Assembly (NCBI RefSeq): GCF_012933385.1 | Contig: NZ_JABBPN010000021.1 | Location: 1-64,000 of the forward strand | Reading direction: 5' to 3' | From: Paenibacillus lemnae | Lineage (GTDB): Bacteria; Bacillota; Bacilli; Paenibacillales; Paenibacillaceae | DNA length: 64,000 bases | Shown here: one piece after another, positions 43,001 through 51,709 of the stretch | Layout: each line of letters begins with the position of its first letter | How positions within the stretch are numbered: position 1 is the first letter of the stretch | Position numbers and translations under genes: made by a program | Notes under the pieces: generated by a model | What the model was told of the DNA's origin: nothing | Seen by the model: the letters and a program-made list of their open reading frames with translations, nothing else | Database searches by the model: none

Positions 43001-44673
43001 CTGGCCATCATATCACCATACACATCGTTGAGAAAATTATTCCACATGGTTCGATCGAATTTCCCGTCCTTATTCCAGCCTGTCAGGGCCTGATCGGTCG
43101 GATTGAAGTCATGGCCGTCACGCGGATGGGTGTACAGCATCACACTGATCCCTTTCGCTTTGACAGCAGTAATCATGTCCTTCAGCATATCCCGTTCGGT
43201 GGTATGTCCAGTAGGAAGCCATTTCTTCATGGCTTCACTTGGCCATAGAGCTACCATGTTTTTATGCCATGCCGTGAAGATAACAAACTCAACATTCATA
43301 GCATCCAGATCTTCTGCAAACTGATAAGCATCAAAGTTATCTGCAAGCTCATCCGGATCATCAACGATTTCTCCGGAAGGATCTACAGTCAGTCCTGGAA
43401 CGTAATGGACGAAGAAGCCATATTTCATAGCACGTGACTTATCAATGGACTGGCCATCTTCGTCACCCTCAGGCAGCACCTCGATGTCTACGATCTCACT
43501 CGATGCTGTCGCTTCCTTGTCCAGCGGCATATTGGGATCGGTGTTGGTTACTTCGGCATAATAATACATGGTTCCTACCGTGTCCGTCGGCACCTGAATC
43601 GTACTGCTTGTAGCTCCCTGGATCGGGGATGCCCCCTCTGCACTCGGCACCGTGCTGCTGTACCATTGATAACTGAGTGTTCCGGTCGCCGTCGCATTTA
43701 CGGTGATTGCAGCATATCCATCCTCGTAAACCTTGCGGCTTGGCGGCTGTGTCACAACTGAGACTTCAGGAGGCATAGCATTCGATGCCACCGTCACGGC
43801 GACAATATCAGTCGTGATGGTTGCTGTAGTGTTCTCCGTCATGTGAGGATCTGTATTGGTCACCTCGGCAAAATAATAAGTAGTGCCTTCGGTGTCTGTC
43901 GGTACCTGTAAAGAAGATCCGATCGCATTATCAATGGCTGTGGCACCGCTGGTGCTGCCGGTATCGTTACGATACCATTGATAACTGAGTTCCCCGCTTG
44001 CCTCTGCGGCTGCTGAGAGATTCACCGTCTCGCCGGGAATTACAATTTTGCCTTTGGGCTGTTCGGTAATTTTAGGTGCTGGCGCATGTGTAACGTTGTA
44101 AACACCGATCTCGGCAAATTGTAATCTCCATTCTTTCCATGGATTCGTCAAGTTTTGAGTCAAGCTTGTCGCGTCAATCATCACGTATCGGGCATCCGCT
44201 GGCGCAAAATAAAATGTCTGAGGAGCCGATCCGGGATTCGAACCGTAAGTACTGTTTACGACAGTTGTCCAATTCTGATCATCACTCGATAATTGGATGG
44301 TAAATTCGGCAGGAAACCCTTCCCCTTTGGCGCCGCTGTCATCTCTAGGAAATAAGGTCACGGAATTCATGGTCTCAGACGTGCCAAGATCGACTTTTAC
44401 CCATTCCGCATGATTATTGTTTAAATTGCTGTGACTTGAATATCCCATGGAAGAGGGACCGGAGCTGGTATTTCCATCTACAACTTTTGCCACGCCCCAA
44501 TCTCCATTTTCAAGCGAACTGGAGGCGGTTATGGTTTTACGTAAGGCAAGATTCTCCTCCCCGGCGGCAAAAGCCTGATCGCTGTTCATCATTCCGAGCC
44601 CAAGCAGCGGGGTGATCATTAATACAGCTGCTGTTACCATAGAAACCGTCCGAAATAAACTCCTTTTGAGCAT
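40099..44673 (-). CDS. SLH-anchored surface glycosidase with GH29-like, F5/8C and Ig-like domains
   Basis: A 1524-residue surface enzyme. In order: signal peptide to about AFA-AGEEN (37); F5/8 type C carbohydrate-binding domain (40-195); two Ig-like domains (200-400, each with LSYQWY); a GH29 alpha-L-fucosidase-like barrel (about 410-800) with a likely nucleophile Asp in DGIYLDEGG; a second F5/8C domain (805-960); a third Ig-like domain; a Gly/Asn linker; a beta-rich region; and three SLH domains at the C-terminus (WARNSVEALAARGAISG, WAYTPIASAQKLGIVHG, YALKAVTALKDAGVIQG). SLH domains bind pyruvylated wall polymer. It would cut fucosylated or related polysaccharide at the cell surface. Confidence 0.88.
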   Translation of the reverse strand: MLKRSLFRTVSMVTAAVLMITPLLGLGMMNSDQAFAAGEENLALRKTITASSSLENGDWGVAKVVDGNTSSGPSSMGYSSHSNLNNNHAEWVKVDLGTSETMNSVTLFPRDDSGAKGEGFPAEFTIQLSSDDQNWTTVVNSTYGSNPGSAPQTFYFAPADARYVMIDATSLTQNLTNPWKEWRLQFAEIGVYNVTHAPAPKITEQPKGKIVIPGETVNLSAAAEASGELSYQWYRNDTGSTSGATAIDNAIGSSLQVPTDTEGTTYYFAEVTNTDPHMTENTTATITTDIVAVTVASNAMPPEVSVVTQPPSRKVYEDGYAAITVNATATGTLSYQWYSSTVPSAEGASPIQGATSSTIQVPTDTVGTMYYYAEVTNTDPNMPLDKEATASSEIVDIEVLPEGDEDGQSIDKSRAMKYGFFVHYVPGLTVDPSGEIVDDPDELADNFDAYQFAEDLDAMNVEFVIFTAWHKNMVALWPSEAMKKWLPTGHTTERDMLKDMITAVKAKGISVMLYTHPRDGHDFNPTDQALTGWNKDGKFDRTMWNNFLNDVYGDMMARYGSKIDGIYLDEGGNNLDYVDYVRLRKTVKDVNPDVLMFQNNYYGNIYTTDIGDQEFFFWAPFEKGTDGTQWTSFNRGVGPTFAGNWWAEQPITKDVITWSPESMFRYTVLQAGTNTDGLGVQWAAGPYAGGGFEKDVVSTMSVVGSFIEPIEESIKNTFPSTSYPTPARSTIAGIEWGVATRSTDDAYEYIHVLKPPTGKTLTLPSPRDGKVFSSATLLSNGHEVALSQTAEGVTLKLNDSDSWDVNDTVIKLEVLSKSSNLALGKLVYASSSVDHDGDRWGMQKLTDGIYQSIKGISMGHSSSMFLKDENHTEYAIVDLGEDQPISTVTLFPRTDSGNEGASFPVDFSIQLSADLQNWTTVASENGYPDPGAVPQTFHFSETGARYVKVEAAKLKINAKDFNQYRLQLAEVGVYHDATVPVLSQQPQSRSVKVNDPVKLSVAASASGTLSYQWYSSSSNRTDGAAAIENATGPEIEVPTGTAGTTYYYCVVTNTEHHMNNGSSAASANSDIAAVTVTSEDSGGGDSGEEPGGNNGGNNGGNNGGTSGGNTGGNNGGNIGGNSGGNAGGNNGGNSGSNNGAAVNSGKIEVKADADNTGKTVIRINEDTLQRAISSAKDKLVTITIQPSASTKSVDVSLPVSSLKQAKNAGIQTFVMDTGLAMITVGVDLLINHAGTASDKVQLTVAQTDSSSLPKPASEKLGNADVYEVTLKIDETPISDFKNKVQVHFKYQLLAGETPNQVVVYQISSRNTLEVVPNGKYNISTGLLSFKPKHPGQFSAMFAKVSFQDLSQTSWARNSVEALAARGAISGLGNDLFNPSGPVTRAEFLKILLSALDLLDESASAAFSDIDQQSWAYTPIASAQKLGIVHGNPDGSFGVNDEISRQDAAVMIYNAAMLAGLEPVRGSENGFSDKAQISSYALKAVTALKDAGVIQGSGANKFLPKHNMTRAEAAVIIFNIFNTVD
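41268..41432 (-). repeat. Short tandem repeats encoding a Gly/Asn linker
   Basis: Repeats of 9-12 bases (CCGTTATTCCCGCC type) encode GGNNGGN blocks between the third Ig-like domain and the C-terminal part of the surface enzyme. Such repeats are prone to length change. Confidence 0.85.
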
Positions 44674-44718
44674 TTGTTACCCTCCCAAGATAAGAATAGA
44701 GTACTGTCCGCTTCTTTC

Positions 44719-47700
44719 TTATTGCTGATGACTGAGGATATCAAGGCGAACCGGTCCCATCATTCCTGATGTCAGATCTCCGCGGTAACGGGTTGGTATT
44801 GTAACATAATGATTGGCTAAGGTATTGAAAACCTTCACTTCGATGGTGTTCTTTCCTGGCTGCAGCCAAGGAGCAATATTTGCAGACCAAGGTGCATGCA
44901 GCAGCGTACAGACATGCTGATCATTCACGGAGATCTCTGCTGTTGCCGAGACCCTGCCTAAATCCAGTTTGGCAGTAACATTCTCAGAGCTTTCCTCCAG
45001 ATCCCATTCGATCTCACGCCGATAAACAGCTCCTCCGGAATAACAGGTCAGACCGTCGATCTGAGACCAGTCTCCCGGAATGATAATTCCCTCACCGCAT
45101 TCCAGGCGGATCGGTTCTGGAATAGCGCTGCCTTCATAAAATGACGGATGATCGTATTGAATGCGAACTGCCACAAGGCTGACAAATGCTTTCTTTTCCG
45201 CTCCTGCAACACGGTACACAACCGAACCGTCTGGTTTGTGACTCTCTGTGTGAACATCCCATTGCTCACCGTCTACCCATACCTGGACATTTCCGTGAGC
45301 ATGGATTTGCATGGTATGGAGTCCTGGTGGAGCCGTAAACCGGTACCATCCGGCTGTTGGCCTGCACTCACCCGGAAACACATCATAAGCAAGTACACCA
45401 GGTTTGTTATGCCAGGACATAGCAAGCGGCATCGGCTGTACCCAGTCGGCTGGGGCATCCATGCGTTCAAAGATGACGTGTCCTCTGCCAGGACGTTCAT
45501 AACACAGGAGTACCGTGTTACTACCTTCCTGAACGCTGACCTCTCCCGGCTCAACATCTATCAATTGACCGTTCAGCCATAAGCGCTCTGGAGCAATGCC
45601 TCCTATACGCAGACGAACCGACCGATCCCCGCCGGCATGAAATGTCGTCCAGAGGTAAACGACCTCACCCTCTGTCTCAGACACGTAATGTGTATCAGTC
45701 AGCGTGAACTGCTTCTGACCAATGGCGATGAAATCATCTGTAATCTCTCCCTTTAATCCGTGGTACCCTTGATGGCCCGGATCGCCTTCAATACCAAGTC
45801 TTGTGGAATAGGAATACGAGCCCCATTCATAGAGATTACCAGCCACGGTCTCTTGCCTTGTGTCAGGTGCATGTGAGAGCTGAGCTAAAGTCTCTTCCCA
45901 TTGCTTCGGACAGCCATCCTTCGGCAGCGGTCCCAGCTTCCAAAAATGAGGGCCATATCCATAGGTCACTTGTCTCCATGAAGAATCATCCAGTGACGGA
46001 TCATGACACATTATAGAGGTTTGATCCTCACCTTCCGACTCAACCCACTCGGCTGCATAACTGAATCTGCGGGCTTCTGCCCCAATAAACCCAGGCTCCG
46101 GCGGTTGGCGGAAATCGCCGAATCGGTTATCCATTGTCGGCTGCAGCTGGAACGACCACACTCCATCCAGCAGCAGAGTCTTCCTGATTCCGGAACCATA
46201 TTCTCTTGGTTGGATCGCCTCTGCGCTCTCTTGGACAGAACGGGAATCTGAAGGCGAGAATACGATCAATCGAATATCCTTACTTGATAAAGGGAGTTTG
46301 ACGTAAGTGCCCTGACTTGTGACACGTTCAGCCTGAATCGCCTTAACCGAACCATCCCACGGATTCCACAGCTCCATGTCGCCATGACACCGAAAGAAGC
46401 ATTCAGCTTCATGGGTTTCGCCATAGACTGCGTAAATATCCCGTTGACCGATGCGGCGGTGCATAACGTATGGGTAGTCATGATCTTGAATTGCAGCCAT
46501 GCAGTCGAAGTCTCGTGGGAAAGCGGAAGCGATAACTTCTTCTGCTTCCGAGAATGAACGGGCGGTCATGGCGATGCCTCCTGCCGGATTCTTGCAGATT
46601 CGCATACCGGCTTTTACATCAGCTTCAGATGCTGACCAGCCAAACATCTCCCGGACCATCCCGTCAAGCACTGGATCTGAAGCGCCCGCTCTTTCACTTG
46701 CTTCCGGCAGCCTGTCGAGCGCGATGACAACGCCCCCCGCTTCCTGGAACGCCTTCGCCTGCTGCAGTGTGGAATATCTAACAGACCGCATCGATGGCAA
46801 AATCAACACACGGTATCCTTCTCCGGAAACCCGAAGCTCCCGGTCTTGAATGGTTGCCCGCTCCAAAGACTGAAAGTCCATAAAGTCAAAATCGATGCCG
46901 CGCGAATATAAATGCTCACCGAATCTAAAGGCCGTCTCCACGGAGACATTTCCGTCCAGACCGCCTTCCATCGCCGCAACTGGGTATAGAATTGCCACAT
47001 CGCACACATGAACGCCTTGGCTGAATAAATAGCTGAGCCGCTCTGTACATGCCAGCAAATGCTTCATATGCTCCCAATAAGGCATCCGAAAATGATTGCA
47101 TGGCGGTGCCCATTCCCACCAGCCGCCATAGGTGGTGTAGTATAGACCGTGCAGAGTCAGCAGATTATGCCCGCTGACGAAATTCCGGAATATCGCATCG
47201 GTAACATCCTCTGTTGAGGTTCCCCATCCTGTGCCATAGAAGCCCTCGAGCCAGGTACGGGGGCGCTCATACAAGTGCGCGATAGAGCTGGCTACCTTGT
47301 TCTTGATCAGATCACTTTCAAAGGAAGGCTGATCACAGCCCGGCCCTTGATTCCAACGCTGAGTACGGAAATAATCACCGAATTCCGTTGCATCTTTTCC
47401 CCGGCCGCCATGGTCACATCCATATGTCATGCCTCTTTGCTCATGCCACTCAAATACAGGAATAAAGTAACCTTCCTCGGACAGCTCCACCATCACATCG
47501 TTATAATCGAGACGGATCTTAGGCGTACGCGGTCCAATATCCGTAAACAATGCCGCCAGCTCAGGCACCACATCATATCCTTTGCGGCGGAGAAATTCCT
47601 TTCTGAAATCACCATTCCACAACTGACCGCGAATGCCGAAATCCAGTTCGTCAGAGAAGAAGAAGCCGAGCTTTGCATTGTCGATCCCCGACAGCCGGTC

Positions 47701-48408
47701 TTCGAAGCGTTGAAAGAAATGTTCGATGACCATGGCTCCGCTTTCACGATGCATGGGATCAATCGATTTAGGCTTCGGTTCAGCATAGACCACCACCAAG
47801 CGCCATGATCCTGCAGGCTTTTGCCAATGCAATATAGCGCTTTCAATAAAAGGAGTGAGGTCGATCATACCCTCACGCTCCAGCTTTTCATCGTTCAATG
47901 GAAAGGCACATATGGAAAGGGTATTCTCCGGAAGCTTCAATTCTGTTACCTTCTCTTCAGCGTCCTGCTCGAAATGAGCCAGGTTCCATCCGGCAGCATC
48001 CGGTCTTTTAGCCAAAATTTCGTCCGTATACCAGCCCTGTCCCGGTGAGCAGAGTGTGTAGTCGCTAAGACTGACAGCGATGCCGTACGATCCGGCTTTC
48101 TCCGCAAACCAGGTGAACAATTCCCACCACGGTTCAGAAAACAGCGGTGGATCACTCTCATAAGTGAGGCCCCACAATTCTCCGCCTTCATCACTGTGAG
48201 CATAATTGATCTGTAGTCCCGTAATATGATGATCCTTTAACTGTTCCAGCTGCCAGGACAACCTTTCCTTGGTCAGCTTCTCTCCCACCCACCAATAGAA
48301 GGCCACTTCACCGTAACCCTCCGGGGGCGAAACAAATCCTGGGTAGACATCAAAATCTTTGTTCCGGCTGCTTAACTCCCTGCTAGTGCCGGTATGTGCT
48401 GTTTGCAA
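44719..48408 (-). CDS. GH106-like glycoside hydrolase (alpha-L-rhamnosidase type)
   Basis: A 1229-residue enzyme without a signal peptide, thus cytoplasmic. The N-terminal region (FYWWVGEKLTKERLSWQLEQLKDHHITGLQINY) is the GH106-type start. The TIM-barrel core includes FFFSDELDF with a candidate acidic residue. Galactose-binding jelly-roll domains lie in the last third, and a GH2-like sandwich with APWSANIAPWLQPGKNTIEVKV is at the end. The start is TTG 48408, with AAAGGAG eight bases upstream. It sits between the importer genes and the SLH-anchored enzyme, and would finish degradation of imported rhamnose- or fucose-containing oligosaccharides. Confidence 0.82.
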   Translation of the reverse strand: MQTAHTGTSRELSSRNKDFDVYPGFVSPPEGYGEVAFYWWVGEKLTKERLSWQLEQLKDHHITGLQINYAHSDEGGELWGLTYESDPPLFSEPWWELFTWFAEKAGSYGIAVSLSDYTLCSPGQGWYTDEILAKRPDAAGWNLAHFEQDAEEKVTELKLPENTLSICAFPLNDEKLEREGMIDLTPFIESAILHWQKPAGSWRLVVVYAEPKPKSIDPMHRESGAMVIEHFFQRFEDRLSGIDNAKLGFFFSDELDFGIRGQLWNGDFRKEFLRRKGYDVVPELAALFTDIGPRTPKIRLDYNDVMVELSEEGYFIPVFEWHEQRGMTYGCDHGGRGKDATEFGDYFRTQRWNQGPGCDQPSFESDLIKNKVASSIAHLYERPRTWLEGFYGTGWGTSTEDVTDAIFRNFVSGHNLLTLHGLYYTTYGGWWEWAPPCNHFRMPYWEHMKHLLACTERLSYLFSQGVHVCDVAILYPVAAMEGGLDGNVSVETAFRFGEHLYSRGIDFDFMDFQSLERATIQDRELRVSGEGYRVLILPSMRSVRYSTLQQAKAFQEAGGVVIALDRLPEASERAGASDPVLDGMVREMFGWSASEADVKAGMRICKNPAGGIAMTARSFSEAEEVIASAFPRDFDCMAAIQDHDYPYVMHRRIGQRDIYAVYGETHEAECFFRCHGDMELWNPWDGSVKAIQAERVTSQGTYVKLPLSSKDIRLIVFSPSDSRSVQESAEAIQPREYGSGIRKTLLLDGVWSFQLQPTMDNRFGDFRQPPEPGFIGAEARRFSYAAEWVESEGEDQTSIMCHDPSLDDSSWRQVTYGYGPHFWKLGPLPKDGCPKQWEETLAQLSHAPDTRQETVAGNLYEWGSYSYSTRLGIEGDPGHQGYHGLKGEITDDFIAIGQKQFTLTDTHYVSETEGEVVYLWTTFHAGGDRSVRLRIGGIAPERLWLNGQLIDVEPGEVSVQEGSNTVLLCYERPGRGHVIFERMDAPADWVQPMPLAMSWHNKPGVLAYDVFPGECRPTAGWYRFTAPPGLHTMQIHAHGNVQVWVDGEQWDVHTESHKPDGSVVYRVAGAEKKAFVSLVAVRIQYDHPSFYEGSAIPEPIRLECGEGIIIPGDWSQIDGLTCYSGGAVYRREIEWDLEESSENVTAKLDLGRVSATAEISVNDQHVCTLLHAPWSANIAPWLQPGKNTIEVKVFNTLANHYVTIPTRYRGDLTSGMMGPVRLDILSHQQ

Positions 48409-48477
48409 AATGGTCACTCCTTTCATATTTCTTACTTCTGAAGCTTCGTCATCTGTGTTCTATTACCGAAGCAAGAA

Positions 48478-49320
48478 TCACCCTTTCACCGCCCCTCCCG
48501 TTATACCTTGTACGAAATACTTCTGAACAAATAAGAAGAATACAATCAGCGGGATCAAAATCAGACAAATCGCTGCGGACATCGGTCCCCAGTCCGTCCC
48601 GAACTGAGATTGGAAAGATATAATGCCGAACGGCAGTGTTCTCAGATCCGACATGGATAACGCGATCGAAGCCCAGAGCAGCTCACCCCAAAGTCCAACA
48701 AATCCGAATATAGCACATGTAGCCACGGCCGGCATCATGAGAGGGATAATAATTTTGCCGAATGCTTTCATTTCCGTACATCCATCCACCCTGGCCGCCT
48801 CCAGCAGTTCCGAAGGCAAAGACTTGAAGAATCCATAGAAAATATAAATCGTGATAGGAAGACCCCAGCCTGTATAAGGAATAATCAGACCCGCTGCCGT
48901 CCCAACCAAGTCCAATTTGCTCATCATAATATACAGCGGCATAATGACCGTTTCCGACGGCAGAAATGTGGTCGACAGCAGCAGAAATAGAATAGTCTTT
49001 GAGAAAGGCACTTCCAATCTGGCCAATGCGTAGCCCGCCAATGCGCCGAATAATAAGATGAGAAACAAGCTGATACTGACAACATAAAGGCTGGTAGCAA
49101 AATACTCGCCAATCCTAGCATCCACCCATGCTTCTTTAAAGTTCCCCCATGCCGTTTTTTCCGGGAGCCACCATATGTTCGTGTAAAACTCTTCGGTTTC
49201 TTTTAACGAGGTTAATACGACGAATAGAATCGGATAAATAGTAATCAGGATAAACGCTAACACAATGATACGATGAAAAGAAGCCGTTTTTCGTTCGGTG
49301 CTTATTGAATTAGTACTCAT
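48478..49320 (-). CDS. Sugar ABC transporter permease (MalG-like)
   Basis: A 280-residue permease with six helices. The EAA loop LLEAARVDGCTEMKAFGKIIIPLMMPA is near residue 175, and the end FVQGITGGAVKG is typical. The start ATG has GAGGTG six bases upstream and overlaps the stop of its partner by 11 bases. It forms the channel for the family-1 binding lipoprotein of the same operon. Confidence 0.92.
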   Translation of the reverse strand: MSTNSISTERKTASFHRIIVLAFILITIYPILFVVLTSLKETEEFYTNIWWLPEKTAWGNFKEAWVDARIGEYFATSLYVVSISLFLILLFGALAGYALARLEVPFSKTILFLLLSTTFLPSETVIMPLYIMMSKLDLVGTAAGLIIPYTGWGLPITIYIFYGFFKSLPSELLEAARVDGCTEMKAFGKIIIPLMMPAVATCAIFGFVGLWGELLWASIALSMSDLRTLPFGIISFQSQFGTDWGPMSAAICLILIPLIVFFLFVQKYFVQGITGGAVKG

Positions 49321-50209
49321 AGTATTCACCTCTTAACAACCTTGACGTGAGCAGGATGATGATGGCCACGATTACCGTCAATATGAATCCCATCGCTGCA
49401 GATACACCGAATTCATTATAAGTAAATGCCGTGTCGATCATATGCAGCGGAATCGTTTTGGAAGCACTCCCTGGTCCACCCTGCGTCATGACAAATACCA
49501 GGTCATACGTCTTGAACTGCATAACAAGTGTAAACACTGCAGATAACTGCACGATCGGTTTAATCAGCGGCAGCACCAGTTGAAAAAACTGTTTCATAAA
49601 GCCTGCTCCATCCAGCCGGGCCGATTCGAACAGGGATGCTGGTATGTTCTGTATAGCTGCAAAACATAACATCATCGTCAATCCGGCAATTCGCCAGATC
49701 CCTACAATGACGATGGACCAGAGCACGGTATCTTTATTCTCGAGCCATGCTTTGGCGAACGAGTCCATTCCAATCGCTCTCAGAAACGCATTGACAAGAC
49801 CCATCTCGGGGTTATACATAAACGTGAAAAGCAAACCAATAATAGCAATCGGCAGCATGGAAGGCATAAACAGAATCAGTCTGTAGACCGCCCCTTCTTT
49901 TCTCCCCAAACGGTAGATCAGTGCCGCGAGCGCAATACCGATAACTACAGCAAAAAATGTAGATATTACAGCTATGAATATCGAATTGTATAAACTGTTT
50001 CTCGTCACACGGTCTTCAAACGCCTGCACATAATTGGCCATTCCAACCCATCGATACTGCTGGAAGCCGTCCCATTCCTGAAACGAAAGAAGAAAATTCC
50101 ACACAGTTGGAATGAATATGGAAAAAAGAATGAATGTCAGCGCCGGAAGAAGAAATAAAAGACCCGTAAATGTTGTTTTTCGCTGCAATGATGATCGAGT
50201 ATCGTTCAT
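49310..50209 (-). CDS. Sugar ABC transporter permease (MalF-like)
   Basis: A 299-residue permease with six helices; the EAA loop is SLFESARLDGAGFMKQFFQLVLPLIKP. The chosen ATG has GGAGG nine bases upstream. No ATPase gene is in the operon, so a shared ATPase is expected elsewhere. Confidence 0.92.
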   Translation of the reverse strand: MNDTRSSLQRKTTFTGLLFLLPALTFILFSIFIPTVWNFLLSFQEWDGFQQYRWVGMANYVQAFEDRVTRNSLYNSIFIAVISTFFAVVIGIALAALIYRLGRKEGAVYRLILFMPSMLPIAIIGLLFTFMYNPEMGLVNAFLRAIGMDSFAKAWLENKDTVLWSIVIVGIWRIAGLTMMLCFAAIQNIPASLFESARLDGAGFMKQFFQLVLPLIKPIVQLSAVFTLVMQFKTYDLVFVMTQGGPGSASKTIPLHMIDTAFTYNEFGVSAAMGFILTVIVAIIILLTSRLLRGEYYEY

Positions 50210-50240
50210 CCCGAGTTCCCTCCAAATCGGCAACAGAAAG

Positions 50241-50269
50241 GATAGGGTGAGCTGACGCTCACACCTATC
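50241..50269 (-). terminator. Intercistronic hairpin after the binding-protein gene
   Basis: GATAGGTGTGAGC and GCTCACCCTATC form a strong stem with a 4-base loop but without a long T run. Such hairpins protect or partly terminate the upstream message, giving more binding protein than permease. Confidence 0.65.
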
Positions 50270-50286
50270 TGCTACTTTGTATTTAG

Positions 50287-51615
50287 TTACTTCTTGGCAT
50301 CCGAGATAAACTTCTCGAACTGCTTTTCAACCTCTTGATCTGTCGCGCCGCTGAGCACATAAGCAGGAATCGCTTCCTTTTCAATGTAATCATTTAATCT
50401 AGGGCTGAGCTGCGTGATTTCTTTCGGATAGATGTATACCGCGTTCTGCATCACGTTCGTAATGACAGGATCGGATACTTCAACATTCAGGTTTGCCGTA
50501 GCGTACCCTTCTGCTGCATGGATTTTTTGAATATCTTCGCTCAGGTACGTTTTCAGCACTTCAACGGAAGCATCAGGATTTTTCACATTTGCCGGGATAA
50601 ACAGACCATCTGCGCCGCCCAGAAAAGCATTCTCTGTTCCCATGGAAGGCCACAGTACAACAGCAACTTCAAAGTTTCCGGCACCTTCAACGATCGATGT
50701 TGCATTGGTTGCTACTTCGCCCAGCATCGCTGCTTTTCCCTGGTAGAATGCAGCCTGTGCTTCATCCCGGGAAGTTGAAATCGCCCCTTCTCCCGGATAC
50801 CACATTTTCTCATCATAAATTTGCTTGATATTTTGCAGCGGTTTGACATAGATCGGGTCATTGGCAGGAATGTTACCTGCAGCCAAATCCTCCAGCTTAT
50901 CCTCTGTCTTCGCCAAGCTCAGCAGACCGTTACGATATAACCAGGCTTGAAGATCCTTGCCGATGGCGAAAGGATGCACACCTGTTTTCTCCTGAATCTG
51001 CTTTCCGGCTGCCATAAATTCTTCCCAAGTCCATTGATCTGGTACTTCAATGCCAGCATCGGCAAAGATATTTTTGTTGATGTACATAACGGAGAAATTA
51101 GAAGACAATGGAACGTTGTAGTATTTACCATCGTATTTCCCGATTTCCATCAGTGCTGGATTCAGTGTTTTCAGCCATTCACCGTCATTGGCTTCCAGAT
51201 AAGGAGTCAAGTCCAGCGCTTGGTTGTTCTCGACAAAAGTCGTCATCTGCTGCGGCCAGAATTGATACACATCTGCCGGTTTTCCGGAGGCGATACCTGT
51301 CTTAACGACCTTTTCCAGATTCGCCCAGTCCACTTGAATACCGTTGATATTGTACTTATCTTTTAATTTGTCTTGTAACGCAGCCACCATCGGCTCTCCT
51401 GAAGTGAACTCAACGATCTTGCCGTAAAAATTAATATCTGACTTCTGTGCCGGCGGTTCGTTCTGCTCCTCTTTTGGAGTCTCTGTAGTATTGCCGCCGT
51501 TATTCCCTCCATTAGCGGTTTGGCTGCCATTGCCGCTGTCCCCTCCGCAAGCGGATAACAGCAAGATTGTGCAGAGCAGCAGCATGATGGATAATCCGAC
51601 TCTTTTCATACTCAT
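50287..51615 (-). CDS. Sugar ABC transporter solute-binding lipoprotein
   Basis: A 442-residue family-1 binding lipoprotein. The signal ends at the lipobox LLSAC-GG near residue 23, followed by a Gly/Asn-rich linker. The binding domain starts INFYGKIVEFTSGEPM, with AFLGGADGLFIPANVKNPDASVEVLKTYLS near residue 340. The true start at 51615 has AAGGGG eight bases upstream; a long upstream extension runs into the regulator gene and is not used. It has its own cre-controlled promoter. Confidence 0.92.
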   Translation of the reverse strand: MSMKRVGLSIMLLLCTILLLSACGGDSGNGSQTANGGNNGGNTTETPKEEQNEPPAQKSDINFYGKIVEFTSGEPMVAALQDKLKDKYNINGIQVDWANLEKVVKTGIASGKPADVYQFWPQQMTTFVENNQALDLTPYLEANDGEWLKTLNPALMEIGKYDGKYYNVPLSSNFSVMYINKNIFADAGIEVPDQWTWEEFMAAGKQIQEKTGVHPFAIGKDLQAWLYRNGLLSLAKTEDKLEDLAAGNIPANDPIYVKPLQNIKQIYDEKMWYPGEGAISTSRDEAQAAFYQGKAAMLGEVATNATSIVEGAGNFEVAVVLWPSMGTENAFLGGADGLFIPANVKNPDASVEVLKTYLSEDIQKIHAAEGYATANLNVEVSDPVITNVMQNAVYIYPKEITQLSPRLNDYIEKEAIPAYVLSGATDQEVEKQFEKFISDAKK

Positions 51616-51635
51616 GATAACGACCCCTTTCAAAT

Positions 51636-51680
51636 TGATTACGCTTTCATTATAAGTTCCTTCTGCCTGTTGGCAGGAGG
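51636..51680 (-). promoter_or_regulatory. Promoter with cre site and upstream inverted repeat
   Basis: On the minus strand the order is an inverted repeat (CTGCC-AACA-GGCAG, 51659-51680), a TATAAT -10 (51649-51654) and then TGAAAGCGTAATCA (51636-51649), which fits the cre consensus TGNAANCGNNNNCA exactly. CcpA would repress here. The repeat covers the -35 region and may bind the YesN-like regulator. Confidence 0.65.
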
Positions 51681-51709
51681 CATGAAATCTACAATTTGTT
51701 CCTAATAAA

